64,000 nucleotides of DNA from Caballeronia turbans (GTDB taxonomy: Bacteria; Pseudomonadota; Gammaproteobacteria; Burkholderiales; Burkholderiaceae): assembly GCA_001544655.2 (NCBI GenBank), contig FCOD02000004.1, forward strand, positions 186,001 to 250,000, in the 5' to 3' direction. The position numbers and the translations under genes are program-made. Under the pieces are notes generated by a model that saw only the letters and a program-made list of their open reading frames with translations, had not been told where the DNA came from and searched no databases. Positions 17,289-26,200 of the stretch are shown here, piece after piece. Numbering within the stretch: the stretch's first letter is position 1; each line of letters begins with the position of its first letter.

Positions 17289-18662
17289 ATGCACGGGGAA
17301 GCCAGAACACTCTACTTCGTGGGTCGCGCCGTATCGGAGGATTTGTCCGGGCGCTTGCATGATCGCGGCTGGACCATCGAGCGCATCGATCCGGCGAAGC
17401 CGCCCAAATCCGCCAAACACGGCAAACGTGCCGCCGCCGGCATCGTCGATCTGACGACGCGCGGCTTTTCCGCGGAAGCCGCCGCGCTCACCGCACTGCT
17501 TGCAAGTTATCAGATCGGCTGGGTCGCGACCGTCGACGCCGAGCATGTCGACAACCCCGAGATTTGCAGGCTGATTCGCGATTTCTGCTTCGACTATGTG
17601 ACGGTGCCCTCTTCCGCGGACCGTATCGTCGACGCAGTCGGGCATGCATACGGGATGGTTTCACTGCACGACACTGCCAGCAATGATCCACGCAAGGACG
17701 ATTGCAGGGAAGGCAGCATGGTCGGCTCTTGCGATGCGATGCAGGCGCTCTATCGCTCGATTCGCAAAGTCGCAATGACCGATGCGCCCGTTTTCATCTC
17801 CGGCGAATCGGGGACCGGCAAGGAACTCACGGCAGTTGCGATTCACGAGCGCTCAGTGCGGCGCGAGCAGCCGTTCGTCGCGATCAACTGCGGCGCGATA
17901 CCGGCGCATCTTCTGCAATCGGAACTTTTCGGCTACGAGCGCGGCGCGTTCACCGGCGCGAATCAACGCAAGATCGGACGTGTAGAAGCAGCTGACGGCG
18001 GCACGCTCTTTCTCGATGAAATCGGCGATTTGCCGCTCGAAAGCCAGGCGAGCCTGTTGCGCTTCCTGCAGGAGCGCAAGATCGAGCGTCTGGGCGGGCA
18101 AGGCACGACGGACGTCGATGTGCGCATCATCTCCGCGACGCACGTCGATATGCAAACGGCGATGCTGGAAGGACGCTTCCGCGCGGACTTGTACCATCGC
18201 CTGTGCGTGTTGCAGATCGACGAGCCGCCGCTGCGCGTGCGCGGAAAAGACATCGAACTGCTCGCGAATCACATGCTCGATCGCTTCAGAAAGGATGCGA
18301 GCCGGCGGCTGCGCGGCTTTGCACCGTGCGCAATCGCGGCGCTTCATAACTATGGCTGGCCCGGCAATGTGCGCGAGTTGATCAATCGCGTGCGGCGCGC
18401 AATCGTCATGTCCGAAGGACGGCAGATTCTCGCGAGCGATCTCGAACTGGGCGAATATGCGGAGGCCGCGCCTATGACGCTCGCGCAAGCACGCGAGGCG
18501 GCAGAGCGGCAAGCCATCGAAGTGGCGCTGTTGCGTCACCGCGGACGTCTCGGTGAAGCCGCGGATGAATTGGGGATTTCTCGTGTCACGCTGTATCGCA
18601 TGCTCACCGCCTATGGCTTGCGCGCGAAAACGGATCGGCCCCTGGAGGCATCCGGAACCTAG
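17289..18662 (+). CDS. Sigma-54-dependent activator, VpsR/BerB-like
   Basis: A 457-residue enhancer-binding protein. The N-terminal 150 residues form a receiver-like domain without the normal phospho-acceptor cluster. The AAA+ core has Walker A GESGTGKE (about 171-178), a full GAFTGA loop (about 218-223) for contact with sigma-54, and Walker B TLFLDEIGDL. A Fis-type helix-turn-helix closes it (AADELGISRVTLYRML, about 425-440). This layout resembles VpsR of Vibrio and BerB of Burkholderia, which bind c-di-GMP and control exopolysaccharide genes; the link is by architecture, not proven. The start follows GGGAAAAG. Confidence 0.85.
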   Translation: MHGEARTLYFVGRAVSEDLSGRLHDRGWTIERIDPAKPPKSAKHGKRAAAGIVDLTTRGFSAEAAALTALLASYQIGWVATVDAEHVDNPEICRLIRDFCFDYVTVPSSADRIVDAVGHAYGMVSLHDTASNDPRKDDCREGSMVGSCDAMQALYRSIRKVAMTDAPVFISGESGTGKELTAVAIHERSVRREQPFVAINCGAIPAHLLQSELFGYERGAFTGANQRKIGRVEAADGGTLFLDEIGDLPLESQASLLRFLQERKIERLGGQGTTDVDVRIISATHVDMQTAMLEGRFRADLYHRLCVLQIDEPPLRVRGKDIELLANHMLDRFRKDASRRLRGFAPCAIAALHNYGWPGNVRELINRVRRAIVMSEGRQILASDLELGEYAEAAPMTLAQAREAAERQAIEVALLRHRGRLGEAADELGISRVTLYRMLTAYGLRAKTDRPLEASGT

Positions 18663-19015
18663 CTTTTAACGATCCTGTGCGAATCATGATTCGCTTAAGA
18701 GCACGCGAAGGAACCTTCATTCGCGCTCGCCACTCCAATCACCGCATCGCATTCGATGCATGGTGAAAACCTGAAGCGGCATACGCGCATCATGCGCCGT
18801 CAGGCCCGTCACGTCTTTCCTCTCTAGCCCGCTGGCGTTTTCTCGCGCCGCCAGACCGCGCGCTACGCAGTCTCGTTTCATTCATATGCGGCCCGCCTGA
18901 GCTTCATCGGCGCGCTCATACAGCGCTCATGCGCCATGCCATAAGCTTTTGCCTCGCACGTCGAATGCGTCGCGCTCGTATTGGCGTGTCTGCGAGTTAT
19001 CTCGGGTAGTCAGTC
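18663..19015. other. Intergenic region with no recognised element
   Basis: About 350 bases between the sigma-54 activator and the MATE gene. No supported ORF, terminator hairpin with a T-run, or convincing promoter was found. Confidence 0.4.
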
Positions 19016-20398
19016 ATGGTTTCGCTCAACAACAACATTTCGCTCGTTCGTCAATATTCGAACTTCGCCGTACCCACCGTGCTTGCCGCATGGGTGTACT
19101 GCATGCATTCGGTCATCAGCGGCATCTTCATCGGACGTCATGTCGGCGCCGATGCGCTTGCCGCGTTGAATCTGCTCGTCCCTTTGCTTTATCTGCCCTA
19201 CGCGTTCAGCGTGATGATCGGTGTCGGCGGATCGACGCTCGTCTCGCGATTGCTCGGCGAGCAGCGCGAACGCGAGGCCGCGGAAGCGTTCACGCAGGCG
19301 CTCTGGCTGTTGGGGTTCTCCGGCGTGGCGTTCGCACTCGCGACTCATTCTTATGCCGATACCTTCGTGCAATGGACAGGCGCTCGCGGCGAACTCGCGC
19401 GACTCGCAAACGATTTCCTGCATGCCTATGCGCCTTTCGTTCTCTTTCCGACAGCATGTTATGCACTCGAACTCTTCTTGCGCATCGAGGGTGCGGCGAG
19501 TTTCGGGCTCGTCTGCCTGATCGCGGGCGGCATCGCCGACGTCGCGTTGACATGGTGGATGGTGAGTCACATGCAATGGGGCATGCGCGGCGCGGCGCTT
19601 GCTTCGGGCATCAGTCAGGCGCTTGCTTGCATCCCCATGCTGGCCTATCACTTCGTGAGGGCGCAACACGTTCGTCCCGTCGCCCGTGCATTCGCACGCC
19701 TCGACCATGCGTGGCGCATGGCCTATAACGGCGGATCAGAGTTTCTCGGCGAGATCGCGCCGAGCGTCACGCTCTTCGCATTCAATCACGCGGTGTTGCG
19801 CTGGCTGGGCGAAACGGGTCTCGTCGCGTTCGCAGTCGTCGAATACATGACGATGATCGCGTCGGTCACGATGGTCGCGCTCGTGCAGAGCATGCAACCG
19901 ATCGTGAGCTTTCAGCGCGGCGCGGGCAACGCGCACGCCGTATCGCGCGCATTTTCGATCGGCATCCTGGTTACCGCCGGTTTCGCGCTCGCCGCCGCCT
20001 TCGCGCTTCTCACGCTTGCACAACCGCTGGGCGCGCTCTTCGTGCCCGATAGTGCGGCGGCGCAAGCGCTTCTGCGCGACGCCTTGCCGTGGTGTGCACT
20101 CGCGTTCCTGCCGGCCGCAATCAATGTCGCGATCAGCGGCTATCTGACTGCCATCGAGGCGCCGCTCGCTTCGATGATCGTCGCGCTGCTGCGTAGCTGG
20201 GTGTTGCTGTTGACGATGCTGTGGCTACTCACTCAATGGTTCGGGCCTAATGGCATCTGGATGACCGTCGCCGTCACAGAACTCGCGACGCTCGCCGCGA
20301 GCATGGTGTTGTATCGCACGCGTGGACACGGCGTGAAATCACTACATTCGATGCGAAGCCCGCACACCGTTCGCGGCGCATCGCATCCTCACGGCTAG
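19016..20398 (+). CDS. MATE-family multidrug/metabolite efflux transporter
   Basis: A 460-residue inner-membrane transporter with twelve predicted helices in two homologous halves, the MATE pattern (GIFIGRHVGADALAALNLLVP in the first half, ATPase and drug-binding motifs absent). It would export organic cations or metabolites using H+ or Na+. The upstream in-frame and overlapping ORFs are arginine-rich shadows. It converges on the acyltransferase gene, the two stops sharing CTAG. Substrate unknown. Confidence 0.88.
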   Translation: MVSLNNNISLVRQYSNFAVPTVLAAWVYCMHSVISGIFIGRHVGADALAALNLLVPLLYLPYAFSVMIGVGGSTLVSRLLGEQREREAAEAFTQALWLLGFSGVAFALATHSYADTFVQWTGARGELARLANDFLHAYAPFVLFPTACYALELFLRIEGAASFGLVCLIAGGIADVALTWWMVSHMQWGMRGAALASGISQALACIPMLAYHFVRAQHVRPVARAFARLDHAWRMAYNGGSEFLGEIAPSVTLFAFNHAVLRWLGETGLVAFAVVEYMTMIASVTMVALVQSMQPIVSFQRGAGNAHAVSRAFSIGILVTAGFALAAAFALLTLAQPLGALFVPDSAAAQALLRDALPWCALAFLPAAINVAISGYLTAIEAPLASMIVALLRSWVLLLTMLWLLTQWFGPNGIWMTVAVTELATLAASMVLYRTRGHGVKSLHSMRSPHTVRGASHPHG

Positions 20399-21591
20399 GC
20401 GTCACGCGTCAGGTGAAAACGTCGATCGACCCATGCGAGCAGGCGTCTCGACAAGCGTGTTGCACGCCCTTGAATCAGTCGATCCGACACGCGTGACAGT
20501 ACATAGGAGACGACGAGCACAGCGATCAGCGTCGCGCCGAATAGGGCGAGTGAAGTCTCGCCATTCTTCTCTCCGAACGTGCGGTCGAAGAAATGAAACG
20601 TCATGTAGACGCATATGAAGTGCCAGAGATAAATACCATAACTTTCGCGTCCGAGCGCGGCGGCGCAGTGTCGGACGAACCGGGCGCGCGGCGCTGCCGG
20701 CGCGCTATCGCGACGTTTGCGGGCGTGATGTGAACACACGAACAGCAGAAACGCCACGGCACTGCATGCGGCGAATACGGGCGCGAGCGCATGCGCCTTG
20801 TCGAGCCATACGCCGAGCGCAGCGGTCGCGAGTGCGAAACCCAGTGCAAGCGAAAAATAAAGCCACGATACGCGCCGCGTGACATCGGATGCGCCGAGCA
20901 AATGCGGGCGGAATGCATACCAGCCCCACATGCCGACGATGAAGCACGGTCCTTGCACGGGCGGCCAAAAGTAGCTGAAGGTGTTATTGGCGACATTGCA
21001 GTCGAGGCCGCCGTTGCAATCGCTCATCGACATCGCCGCATACGAGAGACACAGCAGCAAGACCGTAGCGACCAACAGGCGCGCGCGATTCATCGCGAGG
21101 AAAAACAGCAGCGGCGCAATCATGTAGAACAGCATTTCGACACCGATCGACCATCCTCCAGGCACGACGTTATTGATTGCGGTCGGCGAAAGCGCATGCA
21201 GAAAGAGCATGTTGAGCAACACGTCCATCGGGCCATGCGCACCGAGAACCCATGCACGCTCGATGCCCGAGCGCGTCGCGCCATAGCTGATGAGGCCATA
21301 TACCGCAATCGCCGCGTAATACAGCGGTGCTATGCGAAAGAAGCGCTTGATATAGAAGCGCAGCGTGACATGACGCGCATCCGCGCAGCGCGCGTGATCC
21401 ATTTCGAGCGTCATGAAGATCGTGATCGCGCTGATCACGAAAAATAACTGCACGCCATATTGGCCCATGCGCGCAATGAGCGTCACTGCACCGGGCAGAT
21501 TGGGGAACTGAAACGACAGGTGTACTGCAACTACCCCGACGATCGCGAGCGCCCGGCCTGCGTCGAGCGCGGCAACACGTCCTTTATCCAT
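20395..21591 (-). CDS. Membrane acyltransferase, acyltransferase-3 family
   Basis: A 398-residue integral membrane O-acyltransferase with about ten helices. Typical features are the N-terminal LDAGRALAIVGVVAVHLSFQF (catalytic His), the RFYIKRFFRIAPLYY motif after the third helix, and GYWSIGVEM-like GGWSIGVEMLFYM. Such enzymes acetylate surface polysaccharides, LPS or macrolides. GGAGAG seven bases before ATG 21591 supports the start. Possible target is an exopolysaccharide, given the VpsR-like activator nearby, but that is only positional inference. Confidence 0.9.
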   Translation of the reverse strand: MDKGRVAALDAGRALAIVGVVAVHLSFQFPNLPGAVTLIARMGQYGVQLFFVISAITIFMTLEMDHARCADARHVTLRFYIKRFFRIAPLYYAAIAVYGLISYGATRSGIERAWVLGAHGPMDVLLNMLFLHALSPTAINNVVPGGWSIGVEMLFYMIAPLLFFLAMNRARLLVATVLLLCLSYAAMSMSDCNGGLDCNVANNTFSYFWPPVQGPCFIVGMWGWYAFRPHLLGASDVTRRVSWLYFSLALGFALATAALGVWLDKAHALAPVFAACSAVAFLLFVCSHHARKRRDSAPAAPRARFVRHCAAALGRESYGIYLWHFICVYMTFHFFDRTFGEKNGETSLALFGATLIAVLVVSYVLSRVSDRLIQGRATRLSRRLLAWVDRRFHLTRDA

Positions 21592-21746
21592 CGATACTCT
21601 CCTCGCGGTTGATGCCGACCTTCAAAGGCCGCGAGGCTCGTGGACAATCGCGCTTTTGATGAAGTTCCTGAAAATCGCCGACGCATCGGCAGCTCTTACA
21701 TCAAGAAACGTCATACACGTCTCGATACAACTTTCAGGCACACACG

Positions 21747-22925
21747 CTAGATGGCGGGCGCATCCTGCCGCAGAAAGCGCAGAATGCGACTGGCGACTGT
21801 ACTCGGTTGTTCCTGTTGCACCCAATGCCCCGCGCCTTCAATCAGATGCGTCGCGCGAAAATCGGTGCACGCCAGGACGCGCATCGCTTCGAAGTCGCCC
21901 GGACGCTGGTAGCAGCCCCAATCGCTAGCGCCCGCGATGAAGCATGAGGGCACGTCGATCGTGCGTCCCGACCAGGTCCGTAAATCGGCCGCATAGCGCG
22001 GGTCGGTGCCGCAGCGATACCAGTTCAATCCGCCCTGAAATCCGGTGCGCGCATATTCGCTTGCATAGACGTTCAAATCCCGATCGGGCAGCCACGCGCA
22101 GGTCGCGATATGATCCGCAGCGGGCATATGTTCCGCGACGGTCTGCGGCATCGTTGCATCCGCATGCATGACGTAATACGTCGGCAGCATCGCGAGTTGA
22201 TCCGGTGTCACCGACCCAAGCGGATGAGGATGATTGCCCGGCCAGTCCGCGCTCTTGACGTGGTAATACGCGCGCAAGAATGCGGCGAGCCCTTGCGGCG
22301 CGTGCCGCATATCGTCATTGGCCTGCGCGCCCGAGTAATACCATTGATAGTGCTTGCGCGGCGGATCGAGCGATGCGAGCCCGGCCACGGCCTCCGCCAT
22401 CACCGATGGAGCCGTTTCGACGCGCGCGAGCCTCGCGTCGTTCTTCGCGGTATTGAACGCGAATGCGGGCGGCCCCGCGAAGGGCGCGCTCATCATGACG
22501 ACGGACGCGAACACATCCGGGCGAATCAATGCACACCACGCGGCGACGGGCGAGCCGAAATCATGACCGATTACCGATGCAACCCTGCGATAACCGAGTG
22601 CCGATACGAGACCGAGTACATCGCGCACGAGGTTCGGAAAGTTGAACTCGTCGAGATCGGCATCGAATAAGGTAGCGCCGCCCATCGTGCGTCCATAACC
22701 TCGCTGATCGGGTGCGATGACATAAAACCCCGCATCCGCGAGCGGCTTCATGACCTTTCGCCAGCTATAGGCGAGTTCCGGAAAGCCGTGCAGTAGCACG
22801 ATGCATGGCCTCCCAGGCGCGTCGAACCCGGCTTCGAGCACGTGCATCGAAAGGCCATTGCCGTTCTCGATCATGCGCGCGCGAATGCCATCCGGCAGCG
22901 GCAGATCGTTCGGAATCTCGTTCAT
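21747..22925 (-). CDS. Alpha/beta hydrolase, epoxide-hydrolase-like
   Basis: A 392-residue hydrolase. HGFPELAYSWR (oxyanion HGxP), GHDFGSPVAAW with nucleophile Asp122, and C-terminal GAGHWVQQEQP with catalytic His form the soluble epoxide hydrolase/haloalkane dehalogenase triad. Two lid-domain tyrosines typical of epoxide hydrolases are plausible in HYQWYYSG. ATG 22925 follows GAGGAGAC and is used instead of the longer frame to 23063. It lies 10 bases downstream of the LysR gene on the same strand, so it is likely in one transcript with the regulator of the catabolic cluster. Confidence 0.82.
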   Translation of the reverse strand: MNEIPNDLPLPDGIRARMIENGNGLSMHVLEAGFDAPGRPCIVLLHGFPELAYSWRKVMKPLADAGFYVIAPDQRGYGRTMGGATLFDADLDEFNFPNLVRDVLGLVSALGYRRVASVIGHDFGSPVAAWCALIRPDVFASVVMMSAPFAGPPAFAFNTAKNDARLARVETAPSVMAEAVAGLASLDPPRKHYQWYYSGAQANDDMRHAPQGLAAFLRAYYHVKSADWPGNHPHPLGSVTPDQLAMLPTYYVMHADATMPQTVAEHMPAADHIATCAWLPDRDLNVYASEYARTGFQGGLNWYRCGTDPRYAADLRTWSGRTIDVPSCFIAGASDWGCYQRPGDFEAMRVLACTDFRATHLIEGAGHWVQQEQPSTVASRILRFLRQDAPAI

Positions 22926-22935
22926 GCATGTCTCC

Positions 22936-23817
22936 TCATGCTTCGAGCAAGGCTGCGAAGCGATCCGCGAGTGTAGGACGCGAGCGCGTCGGCCATATTG
23001 CGCTGAGTTCGAATTGCGGCAGGTTATCCCCGTCGCGCACATCGCAAAAGCGCACGCCGGCAAATTGCAGCGCGGTTACCGATTGCGGCAAAAGCGATGC
23101 GCCGCATCCCGCCGCAACGCAGGCAAGCACGGTCAGCGAGCGATTCGCGTCCTGCACGACATTCGCCTCGCAGCCCGCTTTACGAAAAGCACTCAGGATG
23201 CCCGCGCGCACGACCGGCAACTGATCGCCGGGGAACCACACCAGCCCCGCATCGGATAGGTCCTTCAGGCCTACTTTTCCATCTTCGCCGACTGCAAAAG
23301 CGCGCGGCAGCACGGCCAGCAAGCGTTCTCTTACGATCAGCTTCTCGCGCATGCGTCCGCCCACCGCGACGGGCGTATGCAGCAAACCGATATCGATGGT
23401 GCCTTTCTCCAGCGCCCTCGCCTGCTCCGCATTGCTCATTTCCCTAAGCATGAGCTCGACGTTGGGCACTTCCTCGCGCAGCGCGGCAATCGCGCGAGGC
23501 AAGAGACTAAAAAGCGCCGCCGATGCAAAGCCGATCGTCAGGCGCCCACCACGCTGCGCGCCGATTTCCCGCGCGCGATGCGAGGCGGCATCGATGCGCG
23601 CGACGCTCAATCGTATGTCTTCGACGATCGCCTCGCCTGCCGGTGTCAATTGCGCGCCGCGGCGCGTGCGCTCGAATAGCTTGACGCCCAGATCGCGTTC
23701 CATGCGGGAAAGCGCCTGACTCAAAGCAGGTTGCGCGATGTCGAGCACGTCAGCCGCGCGCGTCACGCTGCCGGCATCGACTACGGCGAGAAAGTATTTG
23801 AGGTTGCGCGTCTCCAT
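22936..23817 (-). CDS. LysR-family transcriptional regulator of the adjacent catabolic genes
   Basis: A 293-residue LysR regulator with a canonical winged helix (NLKYFLAVVDAGSVTRAADVL, AQPALSQALSRMERDLGV, LFERTRRGAQLTPAG) and an effector domain resembling that of catabolic regulators such as CatM and BenM. It is divergent from the transporter gene at 23944, with 126 bases between, and likely autoregulated. It probably senses the substrate or an intermediate of the MFS-amidohydrolase-lyase cluster. Confidence 0.92.
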   Translation of the reverse strand: METRNLKYFLAVVDAGSVTRAADVLDIAQPALSQALSRMERDLGVKLFERTRRGAQLTPAGEAIVEDIRLSVARIDAASHRAREIGAQRGGRLTIGFASAALFSLLPRAIAALREEVPNVELMLREMSNAEQARALEKGTIDIGLLHTPVAVGGRMREKLIVRERLLAVLPRAFAVGEDGKVGLKDLSDAGLVWFPGDQLPVVRAGILSAFRKAGCEANVVQDANRSLTVLACVAAGCGASLLPQSVTALQFAGVRFCDVRDGDNLPQFELSAIWPTRSRPTLADRFAALLEA

Positions 23818-23823
23818 GCGGCC

Positions 23824-23839
23824 AGCATATCAAAATGCT
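23824..23839. promoter_or_regulatory. Candidate LysR binding site
   Basis: The dyad AGCAT N6 ATGCT sits in the divergent promoter region just upstream of the LysR gene. LysR proteins bind a T-N11-A-containing dyad in such positions. The match to a general pattern is modest. Confidence 0.35.
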
Positions 23840-23943
23840 ATGAAAAACGAACGTATCCATAGTATGCGAGGCCGGCATTCGTTTCTAGAATGCAGTGGCA
23901 TATTGAACAAGAGCCGGCCCGAGGCCAGCACAGGAGACGCAAG

Positions 23944-25227
23944 ATGAATTGGTACCGTGAAATTTCCACGGCGGAGAGACGCACGCTGTGGGGATGCTTC
24001 GCAGGCTGGGCGCTCGATGGCGTCGATACGCAGGTATTCAGTCTCGTCATCCCGACCCTCATCGCGACATGGGGCATCGGTAAAGGACAAGCTGGCTTGA
24101 TCGGTGGGGCGACGCTCGTCGCGGGCGCATTGGGCGGCCTGCTGGCGGGCGTGCTGTCCGATCGCATCGGGCGCGTCAAAGCTTTGCAGGTGACCGTTCT
24201 CTGGTTTTCGCTATTTACGTTTCTCAGCGCCTTTGCGCAGAATTTCGAGCAGTTGCTCGTGCTCAAATCGCTTCAGGGACTCGGCTTCGGCGGCGAATGG
24301 ACGGCAGGCGCAGTATTGCTCAGCGAAACGATTCGCGCGAAACATCGCGGCAAGGCTATGGGCATTGTGCAAAGCGCGTGGGGCTTCGGCTGGGCCGGCG
24401 CGGTATTGCTCTATACCGTCGTGTTCTCGTGGGTTTCGCCCGATTGGGCCTGGCGCGTGCTGTTCGCGGTCGGCCTCCTTCCGGCGCTGCTGGTTGTTTA
24501 TATGCGCCGCAATATCGAAGAACCGCCGCGCGAATCGAAACCCGCCGGACAGGATCATGCGCAACGTCAGGGCACATTCGCGATCCTCGCCGGCATCTTT
24601 CATCCTTCGGTATTGCGCACGACGATCGTAGGCGGATTGATTGGACTCGGCGCGCATGGCGGTTATCACGCCATCACCACATGGCTTCCCACTTACCTCA
24701 AAACGGAGCGCCATTTGTCGGTGCTCGGCACGGGCGGCTATCTGGCCGTCGTGATTACCGCGTTCATCATCGGATGCTTTGTGAGTGCGTGGCTGCAGGA
24801 CAAGATCGGCCGCCGGAAAAACGTGATTCTTTTCGCGATCTGCTGCGCGGTCACGGTCAATGTCTATGTATTTCTGCCCATCGGCGATGTTGCGATGCTC
24901 ATGCTGAGCTTTCCGCTCGGCCTTTTCTCCGCAGGCATTCCGGCGACGCTCGGCGCGCTCTTCAACGAGTTGTATCCACAAGGTGTGCGCGGCACGGGCG
25001 TCGGCTTCTGCTACAACTTCGGGCGCGTGGTGTCTGCTGTTTTTCCGGTGCTCGTCGGGCACATGGGCAATTCGATGCCGATAGGACAGGCGCTCGGCAT
25101 CGACGCGGGCATCGCGTATGGACTCGTCGTCGTGGCCGCGTTGCTGTTGCCCGAAACGAAGGGCCGTCGCATCGCAACCGTGCCCGCTCAAACCGCATCG
25201 AGCGAGCGCTCGCCCACGCATGTCTGA
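23944..25227 (+). CDS. MFS transporter, sialate/organic-acid symporter type
   Basis: A 427-residue twelve-helix MFS carrier. The loop 2-3 motif GVLSDRIGRVKAL, the GLGFGGEWTAGAVLLSE helix, and the C-terminal ELYPQGVRGTGVGFCYNFGR are shared with the NanT/aromatic-acid branch of H+ symporters. It imports an acidic substrate by inference from family and context. ATG 23944 follows a GGAGAC site. Its last 8 bases overlap the start of the amidohydrolase gene (ATGTCTGA), implying translational coupling. Confidence 0.88.
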   Translation: MNWYREISTAERRTLWGCFAGWALDGVDTQVFSLVIPTLIATWGIGKGQAGLIGGATLVAGALGGLLAGVLSDRIGRVKALQVTVLWFSLFTFLSAFAQNFEQLLVLKSLQGLGFGGEWTAGAVLLSETIRAKHRGKAMGIVQSAWGFGWAGAVLLYTVVFSWVSPDWAWRVLFAVGLLPALLVVYMRRNIEEPPRESKPAGQDHAQRQGTFAILAGIFHPSVLRTTIVGGLIGLGAHGGYHAITTWLPTYLKTERHLSVLGTGGYLAVVITAFIIGCFVSAWLQDKIGRRKNVILFAICCAVTVNVYVFLPIGDVAMLMLSFPLGLFSAGIPATLGALFNELYPQGVRGTGVGFCYNFGRVVSAVFPVLVGHMGNSMPIGQALGIDAGIAYGLVVVAALLLPETKGRRIATVPAQTASSERSPTHV

Positions 25228-26104
25228 TCTATCCATGACGCCTTCACTTCACTCCACGCTCGCCGACGCGCAATGGCTCGCATCGACGCCCGCCGCAATC
25301 GAAGCGATCGACAGTCACGCGCATGTCTTCGTGCGCGGGCTTCCGCTTGCACCGCATCGTCGTCACGCACCCGACTACGATGCGACGCTCGATGCCTACG
25401 CGGAACATTTGCGCGCGAACGGCATATCGCATTCAGTGCTCGTGCAGCCCAGTTTCCTGGGCACGGACAATTCATTTTTCCTCGATGTGTTGCAGCGCTA
25501 TCCGCAGCGCTTTCGCGGCGTGGCCGTCATCGATTCTTCGATCAGCGATGGCGAATTGCAGCGTCTCGCGGCGCGTGGTGTCGTCGGCATGCGGCTGAAT
25601 CTTATCGGCCTTGCGCTGCCCGACCTGCGCGCGGCGCATTGGCGCGAATTGTTCGGGCGCATCAATGCGCTCGGCTGGCATGTCGAGATTCATCGCGATG
25701 CGGTGGATCTGCCGATGCTCATCACGCCGCTGCTCGAACAAGGCTGCACGATCGTGGTCGATCATTTCGGCCGTCCCGATCCCGCATTCGGCATCGACGA
25801 TCCGGGCTTTCGCTATCTTCTGACGACGGCGAAGAGCGGGCGCGTGTGGGTCAAGTTATCGGCGGCCTATCGCAGCGTCCGTAGCGAAAACGGCATCGCG
25901 CTCGGGCAAACGCTCACGTCCGCCTTGCTCGGTTCATTCGGCGCCGCACGGCTCGTCTGGGGCAGCGACTGGCCGCACACGCAACATCAAAGGCTGATCG
26001 ACTACGAGGCGTCGCGCGATGCGCTCGACCGCTGGATTCCGGACGCATCGCTGCGTACCATCGTGTTGCGCGATTCCGGGCGTGCACTGTTCCGCTTCGC
26101 GTAA
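25220..26104 (+). CDS. TIM-barrel amidohydrolase, PDC-hydrolase/lactonase type
   Basis: A 294-residue metal-dependent hydrolase of the amidohydrolase-2 family. DSHAHVF (H33, H35), MRLNLIG, VVDHFGRPD, and WGSDWPH trace the metal-binding strands of 2-pyrone-4,6-dicarboxylate hydrolase and sugar lactonases. It would open a lactone or pyrone ring. The ATG lies inside the end of the transporter gene, so the two are translationally coupled. The gene downstream is a lyase of the isocitrate lyase family, suggesting hydrolysis then C-C cleavage. Confidence 0.85.
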   Translation: MSDLSMTPSLHSTLADAQWLASTPAAIEAIDSHAHVFVRGLPLAPHRRHAPDYDATLDAYAEHLRANGISHSVLVQPSFLGTDNSFFLDVLQRYPQRFRGVAVIDSSISDGELQRLAARGVVGMRLNLIGLALPDLRAAHWRELFGRINALGWHVEIHRDAVDLPMLITPLLEQGCTIVVDHFGRPDPAFGIDDPGFRYLLTTAKSGRVWVKLSAAYRSVRSENGIALGQTLTSALLGSFGAARLVWGSDWPHTQHQRLIDYEASRDALDRWIPDASLRTIVLRDSGRALFRFA

Positions 26105-26200
26105 TAGCCGCGCAAGCGCCCAAGTGCATCGCGGGTTAGCATTGCAGACGCGGGCGAAACGTCGACGCGAGACACGAATTCACTTTCCGGAACCGAAACC

